A stretch of DNA of 64,000 nt from Edaphochlamys debaryana (lineage: Eukaryota > Chlorophyta > Chlorophyceae > Chlamydomonadales): contig JAEHOE010000084.1 of the NCBI GenBank assembly GCA_016858145.1, forward strand, positions 372,001 to 436,000, in the 5' to 3' direction. The position numbers and the translations under genes were made by a program. Below the pieces are notes generated by a model. That model was not told the DNA's origin, made no database searches, and saw only the letters and a list, made by a program, of their open reading frames with translations. Below, in pieces: positions 1-11,512 of this stretch (position 1 is the stretch's first letter; each line of letters begins with the position of its first letter).

Positions 1-3000
1 CCATCGGCCCTAGACCCGGCGGGAGAGCGCGGCCACAGGGCCCGCACAGCAGCACGGGAGGGGGGTGTGAGATAGGGCCTCGGCCCATGGCGCCTCCGCG
101 AGGGAGACGCAGGAGTGCTCACCGGCGGCATGTGGGTGACGGTGCCCACAGTCTTGGTGGAGTGGTGCGTCTGCCCCTCCTTGAGCCAGCGACTGCGAGG
201 GGCGGAGGCAGAGGCGTCGAGGTCAGGGTTTGTTAGGGTATGACAAGATGGGCGGTGGGGGGTCGGGGCAGAACTGCGTGATACCGCGGAACACAGCATC
301 GCTGCCTTCTCGCAAGCGAAAAACAAATACGAAGCGAAACACATACATACATAAGCGAAGAAAATACAAAGAAACCAAATGAGGCGGATCGCAGCAACCC
401 GTCCTCCGCACCTGAGGCCAAAGTCGGCGACTTTCGCTACCGTGTCCGCGGGCAGCGGCGCATCCGAGGGCAGGCAGCTGGGCAGCGACACGGCGCAGCC
501 CGCGCTGAGGCTGTCGGAGCCGCTGAGGCCGGTGCTGCCGGGGGCGGGGGTGGGCGGCATCAGCGGGCCCGAGACCTGCTGGGGGCGGAGGGGGCGGGGG
601 CGGAGGGGGCGGGGGCGCGGGTGGAGGCCCAAGTCAACAGGGCTGTGGTGTGCAAGAGGTGGAGCTTGCAGCGTGGAGGGGTGGGAGAGGAGTGTCAAGG
701 GCGGGCCCGCGCGGAGGCTGTCGCGCGGGCCGCCCCAAACCAGGTACTGTAGGTACCGGGGTGCGGCATGGGGACTTGGCTGCGACATGACAGGCGGGTC
801 GGTGACCTAAACGGACCAACAGATGAGACGTACCTCGCCCGAGGCCTCCTTAGAGCTCAGCAGCACGTTGGCGAGCTTGAGGTCTGCAGCGGAAAAGAGT
901 GAGGAAGTGAGAGAGAAGTACGCAAGGAATGGCGCAGGTCAGTCGGCGGGCGGAGGCCGACGCAAGGGAGAGGTTTGCATGCCGACCGGGGTGGCGCGGT
1001 AACGGTATGCAGCCGACTCCCCAACGCGCCGAGGCACACGCTCTCTGACCCCGGAAGCGCCCAGGTCCGCACGCCGACCGCAAGTTGCCCGTGCCGATGC
1101 CGCCCATTCTTCCTGTACGGTTGTACGACACGTACTGTGTACGGCAACGCACCTCCGTGTACGATGTTCATCGTGTGCAGGTGCGCCATGCCGGCGGCGA
1201 TGTCGCGGAGGCAGCCCAGCATGGCGGCCAGGCGGGGCCGGCGGCCCGCGCCGGGGGCGGCGGGGGAGGGGGGCGTGAGGAAGCGCTTGGCGCCGTGCAC
1301 GTGGGGGGCCAGGGAGCCCAGGTCACAGTACTGGGGGTGTGAGGGGCGGGGGTGGACGGAGGGGGTGAGGAGGGAGACGAAGGGGCTGCGCGGGGCTTCA
1401 GGCGACAGGCGGTAGGGCGAGCCTGGCCAAGGCTGGGACTCGATCATGAGACCGGGGCTCAGAGCGCTACAGAGTCATGGACTCATGGTTCAAAGCGTCC
1501 AACGATCACGGGCTCACCTCTGACACGATCCAGGTCTCCGCCATCTCGGCCGAGCGGTTCACCGCGCTGCGGGGGGAAACAGAGGAAGAACGAGTTGAAG
1601 CAGGCACGACCAGAGCCGGGCGCAGGTCGGATAGCGGGCGCGCGCCATCCCGAGTGGCCGGTGGCCGATGGCAGTAGCAACACAGCGCAAACAGGGGGCA
1701 ATGCCAGGTGGGCCGGTCGGCCGCCGAGACGCGTGGCAAGTCTACTAGGCGCGGTACGGCATCCGCTCGAGGTGCCGTACAGGTTCACGATTGCTGCTCA
1801 CGTGTTGCCGCTGCCCGAGTTGTGGGGCTGCTGCGACTGGTTGCCGCTGCGGGCGCGGGTGGACAGCGTGTTGATGGTGGCCTCGAGCGCCACGGCCGCC
1901 TGCGGGGGCGGGGGGTAAGGGGGGCGAGGGGGGTGGGTAAGGGTGTGTATTGGCACGCTATGGCACGCGGATGTGTGTTTCTGGTGGCCATTTCTGCGAC
2001 GTGCCCATGTCCGGCTGCTCCAAGTGCCGTAGCGTCGTACAGTCGTACAGTCGTACCCACCGGGTGCGAGCGGTTGACGACGCGGGTGCGGCTCATGCAG
2101 GCGTAGGCGCGCAGGAGGTTGGGGTGGTTGCAAGCGGCCGACATCATGAGCTTGACCTCGTTGGCCACCTGGGTGGGGTGGGGTGGAGGGTGAGGGCAGG
2201 GGTTGGGAGGTCAGTGGAACGGGGAGAGGGCAAGGCGGACCGTGGAGCTGAGCACGAGCAGGCGAGGCCCTGGTTGGCCCACAGCCACACCCCACGCTCC
2301 CACCTGGTCGCTGTAGTTGCGCTCGCACATGATGACCTTGACCGCCACCGGCTTGGACTGCCACACGCCTGGGGGGGGAGGGGGTGGGGTGGGGGGGGGT
2401 GTTTGAAGCGGATAAGCGGGAGAGCATCGAATCGTGGGGTGGGGTGGGGTGGGGTGTTTGAATTTGTTAAGCGGGAGAGCGTCTAGGGGTGGGGTGGGGG
2501 TGGGGGTGGGGGTGCGGGTGGGGGTGCGGGTGAGGGGCGGGAGGGGCGCGGGTGGTTGACGGGCGGTTGGGCGTGGAGGCTTGCGGCGCTGCTGCAGCGG
2601 GAGGGCAGCCGGGGCTGTGGCCACCAGTGCCCCAGGTCAGGTATGGGCACTGGGCACGCTCTCGGCCCCCGCGGCGCCCCTCCACCCTTGCCCTCGGCTC
2701 ACCCTTGAACACGACGCCGAAGCTGCCCTGACCCAGCGCCGGACCTGCAGCGCCGCACGCAGGGGTTCAGCCAAGGGGAGCACGACGGGTTCCGTGAGAC
2801 CCAAAGGCCATTCTGCCGCTCCCGCCCTCGGCTTCCTCACCCGCCCAGTGCATTCCTCCGACACCCCTGCTAGCAACACGTGGCACGCACCCCGCCCCCC
2901 TCCTTTGCCCCTCCAGGACCCCCCCCCCCCGCCGGGCTCGCCGGCCGCCGCCTTGTCGTTTCCCGCTCAAAGGAAACGCCCCCCCCCCCCCGCCCCCTCC

Positions 3001-6000
3001 TCACCGACTGCGATGGTGCAGAGGGAGCCGTCGTCCATGACTCCCTCCACCTGAGGGGGGGCAGAGGGGGGCAGGAAACGCGGAGAGATCCAGACAGGAT
3101 CAGTGTCGCGGCATCCGGGGATTAATGCGTCTCCTGGAGATTCTCCCTCAGCTTCCAGCCGCTTGTACCGCCGTACAGCTTGTACGGGCCTTGTCATGGC
3201 CGAGTGCAGCCGGTACCAAGGTTCCCGGGAGCCCTCCCAGATCTCCGGATCCCAAGGTGGATCTCACCTGCGCGCCGCTGCTGGATCCCACGGATCCCAT
3301 GGACGGGATGGCGCCCCCCGGGAGGCCCATGTGGCGGCCCATGTCCTGGCCAGAGACGTAGCTGACAGGGGGGGGGGGGTAAGGAGGGGTAGGGGCAGGG
3401 ACGGCAGTCAGGGGATGCTGTCACCCGATTGGCGGTACCGTATGCGCGTTTCTCACCGGGTCGAGCAGGATCCCCATCGTCCACCACCCCGTCCCCGTCC
3501 CCATCCACCCCCTCCCCCCTTCTCACTCGAAACTGGCGGCGGTGTGGTGGTGCGTGTGCTCGCTGCTGAGGGGGAGAGGGGGGGGGGCAGGGCGGGGACA
3601 CACGGTGTCGCCCGGCGGTCCATCCTCGCGTCGCGAGGCCGTTTACGCACCCCTCTCTCGCCACTGGCCCGCCAAGGCCCCGCCTCCAACCCCCGGCGTG
3701 CCCGGGACAGCTCCTTCCCTTCCGAGCCCTTGACATAAATCACCACCCCACCTCACCCCACCCCGTCCACCTCTCTCGGAGTTGTCAGGTAGGTGCCCAT
3801 GCTCCTTCCCGTTCCCCCCAAGCCCTTACTTTCACCCCCGGGCTCCCCAACCCTCCTCCCCACCCCACCCCTCGACCCCACCCCACCCCACCCCACCCCG
3901 GCCCCCCTCGCCTTGGCGTGTCCTTGCTGCTCGTGTTGCTGTGGCTCTCCGCCGCGAGGCCCATGCTCACGGTCCCCGCGCGGCCTCCACCCAGGCCCTT
4001 CTCAGCGTCCCGGCCGCCGCCGCCCAGCTTGGCAGCCTCCGCCGCCGCCTCCGCCGCCGCCTTGGCGTCCGCCTCACGCTGCCGCTTGCGCCGGACCCAG
4101 CACACGGCCAGGCCGCCAAGGGCGATCAGTAGCACGCCTGCGACAAAATCCAGACCACGGAACCATGCACCTGTAAAGCGTTGTGATTGTTGTAATCCTT
4201 CGATCGTTGTAGCGCATGTAGCGCATGCGAGGAGAGATCAACGCAGCCGTGGATCCCGGCTGGCCCACGATTAGCGTTGTTGCATGTGCGGGCCGTTCGT
4301 TGTAGGATCCCGGAGGATGGAAGCCCGGCCCCGCTTCCCGCTCCCCGCAGATAGCATTGTTCCCCGATGCGTGCCTGACGCCTCAAACCCCCCCCCCCCA
4401 CCCGCCCCCCACCCACCCCCGACGACGGAGGGGACCACAATGGCAGCGATAGGCACATCACTGCCAGAGCTTTGTTCGTCGGGCTGTGGGGGAGGGGGGA
4501 GGGGGCAGGGGGGAGAGGGCAGGGCAGGGCTCGTTAAGGAATGACGCACCAGTACCGGCACCCAAATCACAAGCGTGCAGCCAAGAGTTCTGCAAGCGTG
4601 CAGCCAAGAGCCAGCATCCCGCTGTTATTTTTGTGCGCAGCACCAGCACCAGCCATCAATGCCACCAGTGCCGTCAAAACTACTAATCAATCATCATAAC
4701 ATCAATGATCAATCAACTGATAGCCTCACCGGCAGGCTGGCCAGGAAGTCGCTGATGACGTTTTGCATGCAGGCCTCGCCGCCCAACTTGAGGATGCACT
4801 CGTCGGAGACTGCGCAGGTTGAGCCACGGTCGGGGGCCAACAGGGGAGAAAATACTTGTAAGTTGTGGCCACACAGTGCTGGCAGTCAATGTGTTTTACG
4901 AAATGCGGCATGCCTGTTCGCTGGATTCCTGCCACCCTGGCCCTGGCATGAAATCATGCGATGGGCCCAGCCTCACCGAATGAATCGCACGTCTTGGACG
5001 AGTTGCTCTTGGCCATTACGTAACCTCCCGTCTCCGTGTCGGACCCCACGTTGACGTCCGTGTAGAACTGGTCGTAGTGCAGCACCTCCTGCGGGGGGGT
5101 TACGCTTACGGTTACAGCTTCGGTCGCGGTTTCAGTCGCGGTGCGGGATAAGCTGCTGGGTGGGTATGCCGTGTGAGGCGTTGGGCGGCGGGCGGTGGGG
5201 TGTTGCATGCCGGGAACAGGGCCCAAGTCAAAGCGAGCGAGGAGGGGACAGAGGGCCCCGCGCAGTCCTCATGTTTGGGCACGCCGGCCCCCATCGCCAG
5301 CACAGCACTCCTGACCGGGCCGCCACCTCCCGTCCGCTCGCCTGCCAGCATTTCCCTCCGAAGCAGGACGTCTTCTGTAGCGTCACGATCTGAGTCAGCC
5401 CGTCGAATTGGGGGAAGCCCACGGGCAGCGGCAGTACGACCAGCTTCTCGGGGTACGAGTGCATGCACGTGATCTGGCGGGCAGGAAGTGGTGGGCAAAG
5501 TGAAAGGGTAGAACCGGGATAAGCGCGTGGCGTGAAGTGACGTGCCAGCAAACCTGTAGCGGCCCCCGTGGCGCCGTACCGCCGGCGTCAACGGTTTCCT
5601 GTGAAGGTTTTGCGCCCTTGCCCATGCCCCGGGCCTGACGGTACCTGGTTCTTGTTCAGATCGTCGGTCCACAGAATACCCTTGGGCGAATAGGCTATGA
5701 AGTCAATCTCTCCGCCGCCGCCCTTGCGCGTGTTGCGCGCCGTGAAGTGCCGCAGCCGTACTTCGCCGTACGGCTTGATGCGGAGCTGTGGGACGAGACA
5801 CGTGATGGGAGGGGGTCGGACGGGTGGAGTTGGGTGGGTCGGCTGGGCCGCGAGGCGTTGGCGTGAGGTAGACAGATAAATAGGCACTAGCTCCAGCACG
5901 GCGCAAGCTCCCAGCTCGCAAGCGTGCTCCAACGCCTCGCTCCCGCGCCCCTACACCCGCCACCTTAGCCCGTTCCGACCGCAGCCACCGTTGCCCGTTC

Positions 6001-7575
6001 CCGTGACCGCGACCGCCCGCTGCCCGTTCCCGCGCTTGCTGCCCGCTCCCATTACTAATGCCCTTGCCCGCGCCCACCCTTCGGGCCATGAAGTTGAAGC
6101 CAATGGTGAACTGGATTGGCGCATCCAGTGGCCCCGATATGGTGAGATTGTGGTCCTGAGGGGTGGGGTGGGGCGGGGCCCGTAAGGCAGGGACTTGAGC
6201 GAGGACGGCGGAAAGGACAGGCAGGATCAGCTAGGCTCTCGGCTGTCGCAGTCCCCTAGCCCAAGAAAGTGAGTGTGACACGTCGTGTGACACGTCGTGT
6301 GACACCCGCGTCCCAGCACCCCAGCCGCCCGCGGTGCGGGTAGGCTCCAGCCGCCGACTCTTTGGGTCAAGGCGCGCCGCGCCGGGTCCGAGGTGAAACG
6401 AGCGGCCGAGCGCCGGGCAAGCATGCCCAGGCCCAGGCTCGCAGCTGCAACTGCCGCGGGGGCACACAGCCCCGGGGGCACCTCACACGCGCCAACACGG
6501 ACTGCCGAGCGCACGGCGGTTCCCGCCCTGATGCCCCCGAGCTCTCGCCCGTTTCCCCATGCGGCGCCTCCACAGGGTGTACCCAAGCAAGGCCGTGTAT
6601 CCCCCCCCAACCCACACACGACACGGCAGCTGTCGCGCACCGCGCCGCTCCCAACTTCCCAGGCGCCCACTGCGCACACGGGCCCCGCTCACGTGAACCG
6701 TGTGCTGGTGGCTGCTCGCGTCACCGAGACACAGCATCTAGAACCACGGCGGTGAGCCGCCACCCCGCGTGCGGGCGCTCGCAGTATCCCACACGCCCCA
6801 GTGATGCCAGCCCCCCCAAACGGTTGAGTCCAGAGACAGCGGCGCCAGGCCGTCCCTGAAGGATCCCGGAGGACCCAAGCGGACTCCGAAGGCCCCCGGG
6901 AGCGGGTCACACGCACCAGCAGGATCGGCCACGCGCAATCCGCCGGCCAATGTGACTCCCGGAGGTCCAGGTCGGCTGCCAGCCACACAAGGCTCGCGTT
7001 GGAACAGAGCGCCTGAGGCGAGGGAGAAACCCCCGGGGGGATGGGTGGGGGAGCCGGACGGTCAGTGGCGCGAAGCCGGCAGTCCGGACATGGCAGCAGC
7101 GTGCAAAGGGATGAGTGAAGGAGTTGTGCAGGGCAGTGCCAGGCCTGGGGGCTGGGGAGTCGCAAGGGGCCCGCAGAAACCGTGGCGGGTGCGAGGTGGG
7201 AGGCTGCACCACGCACGCTTCACGGTGCGAACCGCGCGCCCGCGGGCCGCCGAGTCGGCACACGCAGTCGCAGCCCGGGCTGGGTAGCGACGTGTTCCTG
7301 TCTGCCAGGGCTTGCGTCCTCGCTCGGGCTTACGCCCGTCCGCCGAGTTTTTGTTGGCATGTGCCCAAGCGGTACCGCGACCGCCCCTTCGCCCCTGTGT
7401 GCCCGGGCGCGCAGCGCACCTTGAAAAACTCTCTGTCGTCCCGCACTGTAAAGACTCCATCTTGCGAGTGCACGAGCCGGAAAGCAAGGCTGGCCACCAG
7501 CGCCACGAGCAGCGGCACTCGCAGGCAGCCAGGTCTACTGTTAGAACATCTTGCGCTGCTACGGGAACGCGCCAT
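1..7575 (-). CDS. Receptor-like TKL protein kinase, C-terminus cut by window edge
   Basis: Predicted single-pass membrane Ser/Thr or dual-specificity kinase of the tyrosine-kinase-like (TKL) group, acting at the plasma membrane. I joined 21 exons with continuous phase (minus order): 7575-7420, 7012-6917, 6155-6078, 5785-5645, 5473-5327, 5088-4977, 4809-4730, 4483-4417, 4137-3912, 3565-3527, 3361-3268, 3050-3005, 2744-2703, 2368-2304, 2168-2061, 1899-1802, 1566-1518, 1330-1153, 883-834, 575-412, 192-123. This gives 702 residues and breaks off in the activation segment (TVTHMPP, residues about 697-702), so helices F onward lie outside the window. The ATG at 7575 opens a signal peptide (hydrophobic residues about 19-33, ending near HSQ). 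One membrane helix lies at about 282-307. The intron after 3912 uses a GC donor. The kinase class is clear; the ligand and substrates are unknown. Individual splice sites are hand calls. Confidence 0.85.
123..2744 (-). other. Kinase catalytic domain (partial) of the receptor kinase
   Basis: Catalytic landmarks in order: glycine-rich loop GQGSFGVVFKG (about 432-442), the ATP-anchoring lysine in VAVK (K452), the helix-C glutamate in ANEVKLM (E467), hinge WIVSEYCDLGSL (about 544-555), catalytic loop VHGDLKLANVLL (about 605-616) and ADFGL (about 674-678). All ATP- and Mg-binding residues expected of an active kinase are visible. The catalytic aspartate is preceded by Gly rather than Arg (HGD, a non-RD form common in TKL kinases). 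Two low-complexity insertions stand out: about 45 residues rich in Ser, Asn and Gln between helix C and the hinge, and about 50 residues rich in Ser, Pro and Gly between the catalytic loop and DFG. Confidence 0.85.
2396..2536. repeat. Direct repeat plus G-rich simple sequence in kinase intron
   Basis: A unit reading GGGTGTTTGAA then AGCGGGAGAGC occurs at 2396-2426 and again at 2452-2484. GGGGT runs lie between the units, and (GGGGGT)n-type sequence follows to about 2536. A related unit is found at 60425-60458 in an intron of the ABC transporter gene. Confidence 0.7.
3912..7575 (-). other. Ectodomain and transmembrane part of the receptor kinase
   Basis: Exons 1-9 encode a secreted-side region of about 280 residues followed by the membrane helix. 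Recognisable stretches are SNASLVWLAADLDLRESHW, DHNLTISGPLDAP, GEIDFIAYSPKGILW and QKTSCFGGKCW. The pattern (a predicted leader, then short hydrophobic strands with an N-glycosylation sequon in NLT) fits an extracellular sensory domain. I do not recognise a named ligand-binding family. The helix (IAAIVVPSVVG then VLLIALGGLAVCW) is followed by a basic stop-transfer stretch RRKRQRE and an Ala/Glu-rich juxtamembrane segment. Intron 2 (6156-6916) is the longest of this gene and I see no coding exon in it. Confidence 0.6.
6273..6305. repeat. Short tandem repeat GTGTGACACGTC
   Basis: The 12-base unit GTGTGACACGTC occurs at 6273-6284, with a second copy and a partial third following in slightly spaced form. 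The unit contains the palindrome-like core ACACGTCGTGT. It lies in intron 2 of the receptor kinase. Confidence 0.5.
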
Positions 7576-8194
7576 GGAGTGAGTGTGAGCGCAACAAATG
7601 CTGGGGGCGTTGCTTTATCAAGTTTGCGTTCTGGTGCGGCGCTTTGCGTCTTGTCTATAGTCGGTATGCACAGGTGATTGAGTGTGGCTTCGCGGCGAGC
7701 ACCTGCGAGGGATATCGTGCCCGGCCAAATCTTGGTGCATATCGCAAAAGCCTCCAAGACTCACTCCTCGGGCACTGCAGGGCGTAGGGGGGCGCCTCAG
7801 TAACGTGTGTCTTATGCTATTTTGGCGACCAGGAGGAGGGGGGAGGCTCTCCGTCGGCAGGAACGGCCGCGGTGGTGCCGGGGGTCGGGCGGGGAGCGGC
7901 GGGGGTAGCGGCATGGTGCGGCACGCGGACGGGCGTTGACGGCGCCGAGCGAACGCGTGCATGCACATTGGAATTGCATAGCTTTTCAGCGCAGTATCTT
8001 TGACTTCCGTATACGTGTTGTCTCGCGCACAAATATTGGCCAATTGGCGACCGACGCTTCGGAGCGCACCTGGCTGCCTTACAGGTTGTGAAGTCACATA
8101 GCTGACGCAACAAGTCTAGTGAGCTCTAGTGTGAAGCCGGGTTTTGTGCAGTCGGGTTGTGCTGCATCCTAGCACGGGGCTGGTCCATCCAAAT
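7576..8194. promoter_or_regulatory. Divergent intergenic region, kinase / SpoU methyltransferase
   Basis: The two genes start in opposite directions from this 619-bp stretch, so both promoters and 5' UTRs must lie here. A perfect palindrome ATTGGCCAAT at 8035-8044, overlapping CCAATTGG at 8040-8047, places CCAAT boxes on both strands about 150 bp upstream of the methyltransferase ATG. No TATA box was identified with confidence and no extra coding exon was seen. Confidence 0.5.
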
Positions 8195-10920
8195 ATGGCC
8201 GACGCGTCGACATCACATGATAGAGCGGCTGGACATGAAGAGGAGGCATGCGCACTTCGAACCACGTCGGCGGCGGATGCCTCGTCGACAGCTGCTTCGC
8301 GGCCAGCCTGCTACATTATCACACACTCGGTTGCCAAGAAGCACAACATAGGCACGATTGTCCGCAGCGCAACAGCGTTCGGCGTAAAGGAGGTTGGTAG
8401 GGAGGCGGGGCGGGCGCGGAGGGGGCAGGCGCGGGAACGGACGTGGCAGGCGCTGAGTGAGAGTTGCAGCTGCGCACACCGCGGCATGCAAGCGATTGTC
8501 AGGCCAGCCTCAGAAGTCCTGGGTTGTACGCAATCAAACGGATCGCCGGGCCCACACGCAACTCGACCAGGGCCCTCGTTATGCCGCCTTTGGGTGGTTG
8601 GGCCCAGCCCTTAGCCCCGCCCCGTGACACGAGCAGAGGCGTTCCGCCGCTTGTGCTCAGGCCAGCACCCACCCTGGCTCAGTCCCCACTCGCCAGGGCT
8701 CGGGCTCGGGCTTGCGCCTAACCGGGGCTAATGAGCTCGGGCCGGGCAAGGCCCCGGCCCGTCGTGTCCGTGGCGGAGGGCCCGCCTTGATGACTGCAAA
8801 CGCAGCAACAGCCTAGCGAGACAGCTGCGCCTTGCCGGCGCGCCGATCCCCTGGCTCGCCTCGTCAGGCTCCATTCCTCATCGCGCCCCGCCCGACCGCC
8901 TCGCCCCGCCTCCCGCGCCGCAGGTGTGCCTGGTGGGGTCGCGGGCGTTCAACACGTTTGGGTCCCATGGCTCCGACGCGCACGTGGCGTTCCGTCACTT
9001 CGATAAGCTGACGGAGTGCGTGCAGGTGCGGGGTCTGCTTGGGGAAGGGGGGGCTGCTGAGAGGAGAGGAGGAACCGGGCTGGCATCAGCGGGCTCATGC
9101 TCTGGGCGGGGAGGTGGGTGCGGGGAGCGCTTGGGGGCGTGGGTGCTCGGGGGACGTGGGCTGGGTGTGGACAAGTGGGCTGCTTCGTGGAGCGGGGGTT
9201 GCCTGGGGCCAAAATGGGGTTGCAGGGCGGACGCCGGGGGCATGCAGAGGGTTGAGTGCCTGGGAAGATGGGAAGGTATGGTGCGATCGGAGTGGTGGTG
9301 AAGGCGGGGTGTTGTTGGCCGTGGATGCTCCTCCCAGTCACGGTGCGGACTGAGGCGTGGGGCTTGCCTGGGATGGTGAGGGCTTTTGAGTGCGGGCTGG
9401 TTAGGGAGTTGCCGTTGGGTGCAGCCAGGGTTGTGGCTTGCCGCTTCGCTCGCTCGCAGGGGACTGTGACTCACTGAGCCCCGAACGGTCGGGTCCCCTT
9501 GTCAGATCCGCTAGACTCCTTCCGGTCTGGTCCCCGCCTTCAGGGCTTGGACAACCACCATCACCACGCCCTGCCCCCGCCATACCCCCTTCTCGACCTC
9601 TCCCCACCTCCCACCTCCCCTCCGCGCCCGCCCGCAGCACCTCAAGCAGGTGGAGGGCTGCCGGGTGATGGGCGTGGAGATCTGCGAGGGCGCCCTGCCC
9701 GTGCAGGAGCACCCTTTCACGGGTGAGCGGGAGCCCGTGTCAGGAAGGAGTGCTGAGGAAGGGAAGGGGATGGGTAGGACGACAACCAGGCGGGGAGGCG
9801 AGGGCAGGGGGCTCTCCAGGCGTGGGGCCAGCGAGGGAACCGCTTGGGCCGGCATGGTGGGCAAGGGGTCGCCGTCGGATTTGGAGCATCTATCTAGCTT
9901 TGGCACGGCCGTGGGGTTGGACGGGTGCGGCCGCAGCACATCAACTGCGGCAGTGGCCTGTCAGGGGACGGTCCGTGCAGCATGCCTGCCCCTGCTTGAG
10001 CCGTCCGTCCGGGCAGGCTGCCCGGTGGGGGTTGGGCGAAAGAGGGATTCGGGTCGGCGCGCCCGTCTCCTCCTACCTTACCCGCCTTACACCGCCCCAC
10101 GGCCGCTGCCTGTTCCGGTGTGCCCGCTGCGCCCCGCAGGCCCCACGGCCTTCCTGCTGGGCAACGAGGGCCAGGGCCTGAGCGACAAGCAAATGGCGCT
10201 GTGCGACGGCTTCGTGTACATCCCCCAGATCGGGCCCGGCACGGCGTCGCTGAATGTGGGTCAACCGGTTAACGGTTGTGAGCACTACTCTGTTACACCA
10301 AAATGGACATTTCTGGGCCACGAGCGCTGCACGGGGCTTCGCGTGGCACTGAAGCGCGCCACAGTCGCAGCTTTGGGTGCACCCCTTTTGCACATTGTCG
10401 GCTGCGCTGACCCGCAGCTTGCCCCCACACCCCACGGCCCCGGGCGCAGGTGGCGGTGGCGGCATCAATCGTGCTCCACCACTTCGCCTGCTGGGCGGGG
10501 TACCAGGAGCGGCAGCGGGAAGGGTACAAGTTCAAGGTGAGGCTTGGCGTCGCTGTGGCGTCCAATCGAATTGAAGAGTTCCCAAAATGCCTGAGGCCGG
10601 ATGCTCGTGCACTCTCTCACTCTTGTACCCCGCCTCTCAAGGCCCTCATCGGCAAACCTCACTCACAGTCTGCACCAACCGTTTGCGAACAGGTCGCTGA
10701 GAGGCCCCTCCGCACCACCGCGCGCGGCATCGTGCGGGAGAGTGATGACGTGGTACGGCAGAAGCGAGCTCAGCAGCGCGCAGCGGCGGCCGAGGCAGCC
10801 GGGGAGGAGGGGGAGTTTGGGGCGGGGCTGTTCGACGACGGCGAGGGGGGCGAGGAGGAGGAGCAGGGGGAGGAGGGCGGGCGCGAGGAGGGCGACGGAG
10901 AGGAGGGCGAGCAGGGGTGA
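8195..10920 (+). CDS. SpoU/TrmH-family RNA 2'-O-ribose methyltransferase
   Basis: Transfers a methyl group from S-adenosylmethionine to a ribose 2'-OH in tRNA or rRNA. Six exons, 271 residues: 8195-8392, 8924-9025, 9638-9722, 10140-10255, 10450-10536, 10693-10920; phases are continuous. SpoU motif 1 is HNIGTIVRSATAFGV (residues 50-64, conserved Asn51 and Arg58). Motif 2 is FLLGNEGQGLS (133-143). Motif 3 is YIPQIGPGTASLNVAVAASI (from about 155). The last two form the knotted AdoMet site of the SPOUT fold. The first ATG in frame at 8195 is used; the N-terminal ~36 residues are polar and weakly conserved-looking, so an organelle transit peptide is possible but not evident. The C-terminus is a basic stretch followed by a strongly acidic Glu/Gly tail (from about residue 235). 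Family assignment is firm; the RNA substrate cannot be told from sequence. Confidence 0.9.
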
Positions 10921-11512
10921 CGGGCCAGGGGGCTTGTGGGGAAGCGGGCGGGGGGCAACGACGTGGGAGCGGCGGACGGCGGCAGGGCCTGGCCTTGTCT
11001 GGTCTGGAGGATGAAGAGCCAGAAGAGCATGGCGAGGAGCCGCATCGTGGAGGGTCTGTGTTACCTGGAGAGGCGAAGTCGATAGCTTACGACAGTGACT
11101 CGCCCGATATCTTGAATGCGCCGGTGTGCTTCAAGACATGCATGAAGGTTGCGGTCTCGCACCGGTGCCGAACACTTGAACTTCTGTTTTGCGAAGAAAC
11201 TTGAGTACATTCTACCTTGCCCCTTACGTTGAGCCCGTGGGAATATGCATAAGCGTATGGCTGTACACTCTGCAGCACTCTATCCATCCAACTCGTTGCG
11301 CCGAGAACCGATGCCCGACCGTCCCCTCTGGCCCTCATGGTACCCTCATGCAAGGAGAGGAGTGACGCTTTGACGTGCCAGAGCCTCCTTGATAGGTTGC
11401 GCGTCCACGCGTCAGAACGAAAGGAACGTTGAGCATGGGGCCTGCGCCCATGACCGCCAGCTGAGCTTTCCAGCTGGCTCTTCGTCAGGACCAATTGTGA
11501 TCTCGTTTTATC
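10921..11512. other. Intergenic region between methyltransferase and glycosyltransferase 1
   Basis: This is the 3' flank of the SpoU gene and the 5' flank of the first Fringe-like gene (both plus strand). I see no further coding exon, and no TGTAA polyadenylation signal of the volvocine type was spotted. Confidence 0.4.

Noticed and set aside
6740..6900. Possible extra receptor-kinase exon in intron 2
   Set aside because: Exon 2 joins exon 3 in phase, giving WPILL-DHNLTISGP as expected for the ectodomain; none of the three frames here fits between them.
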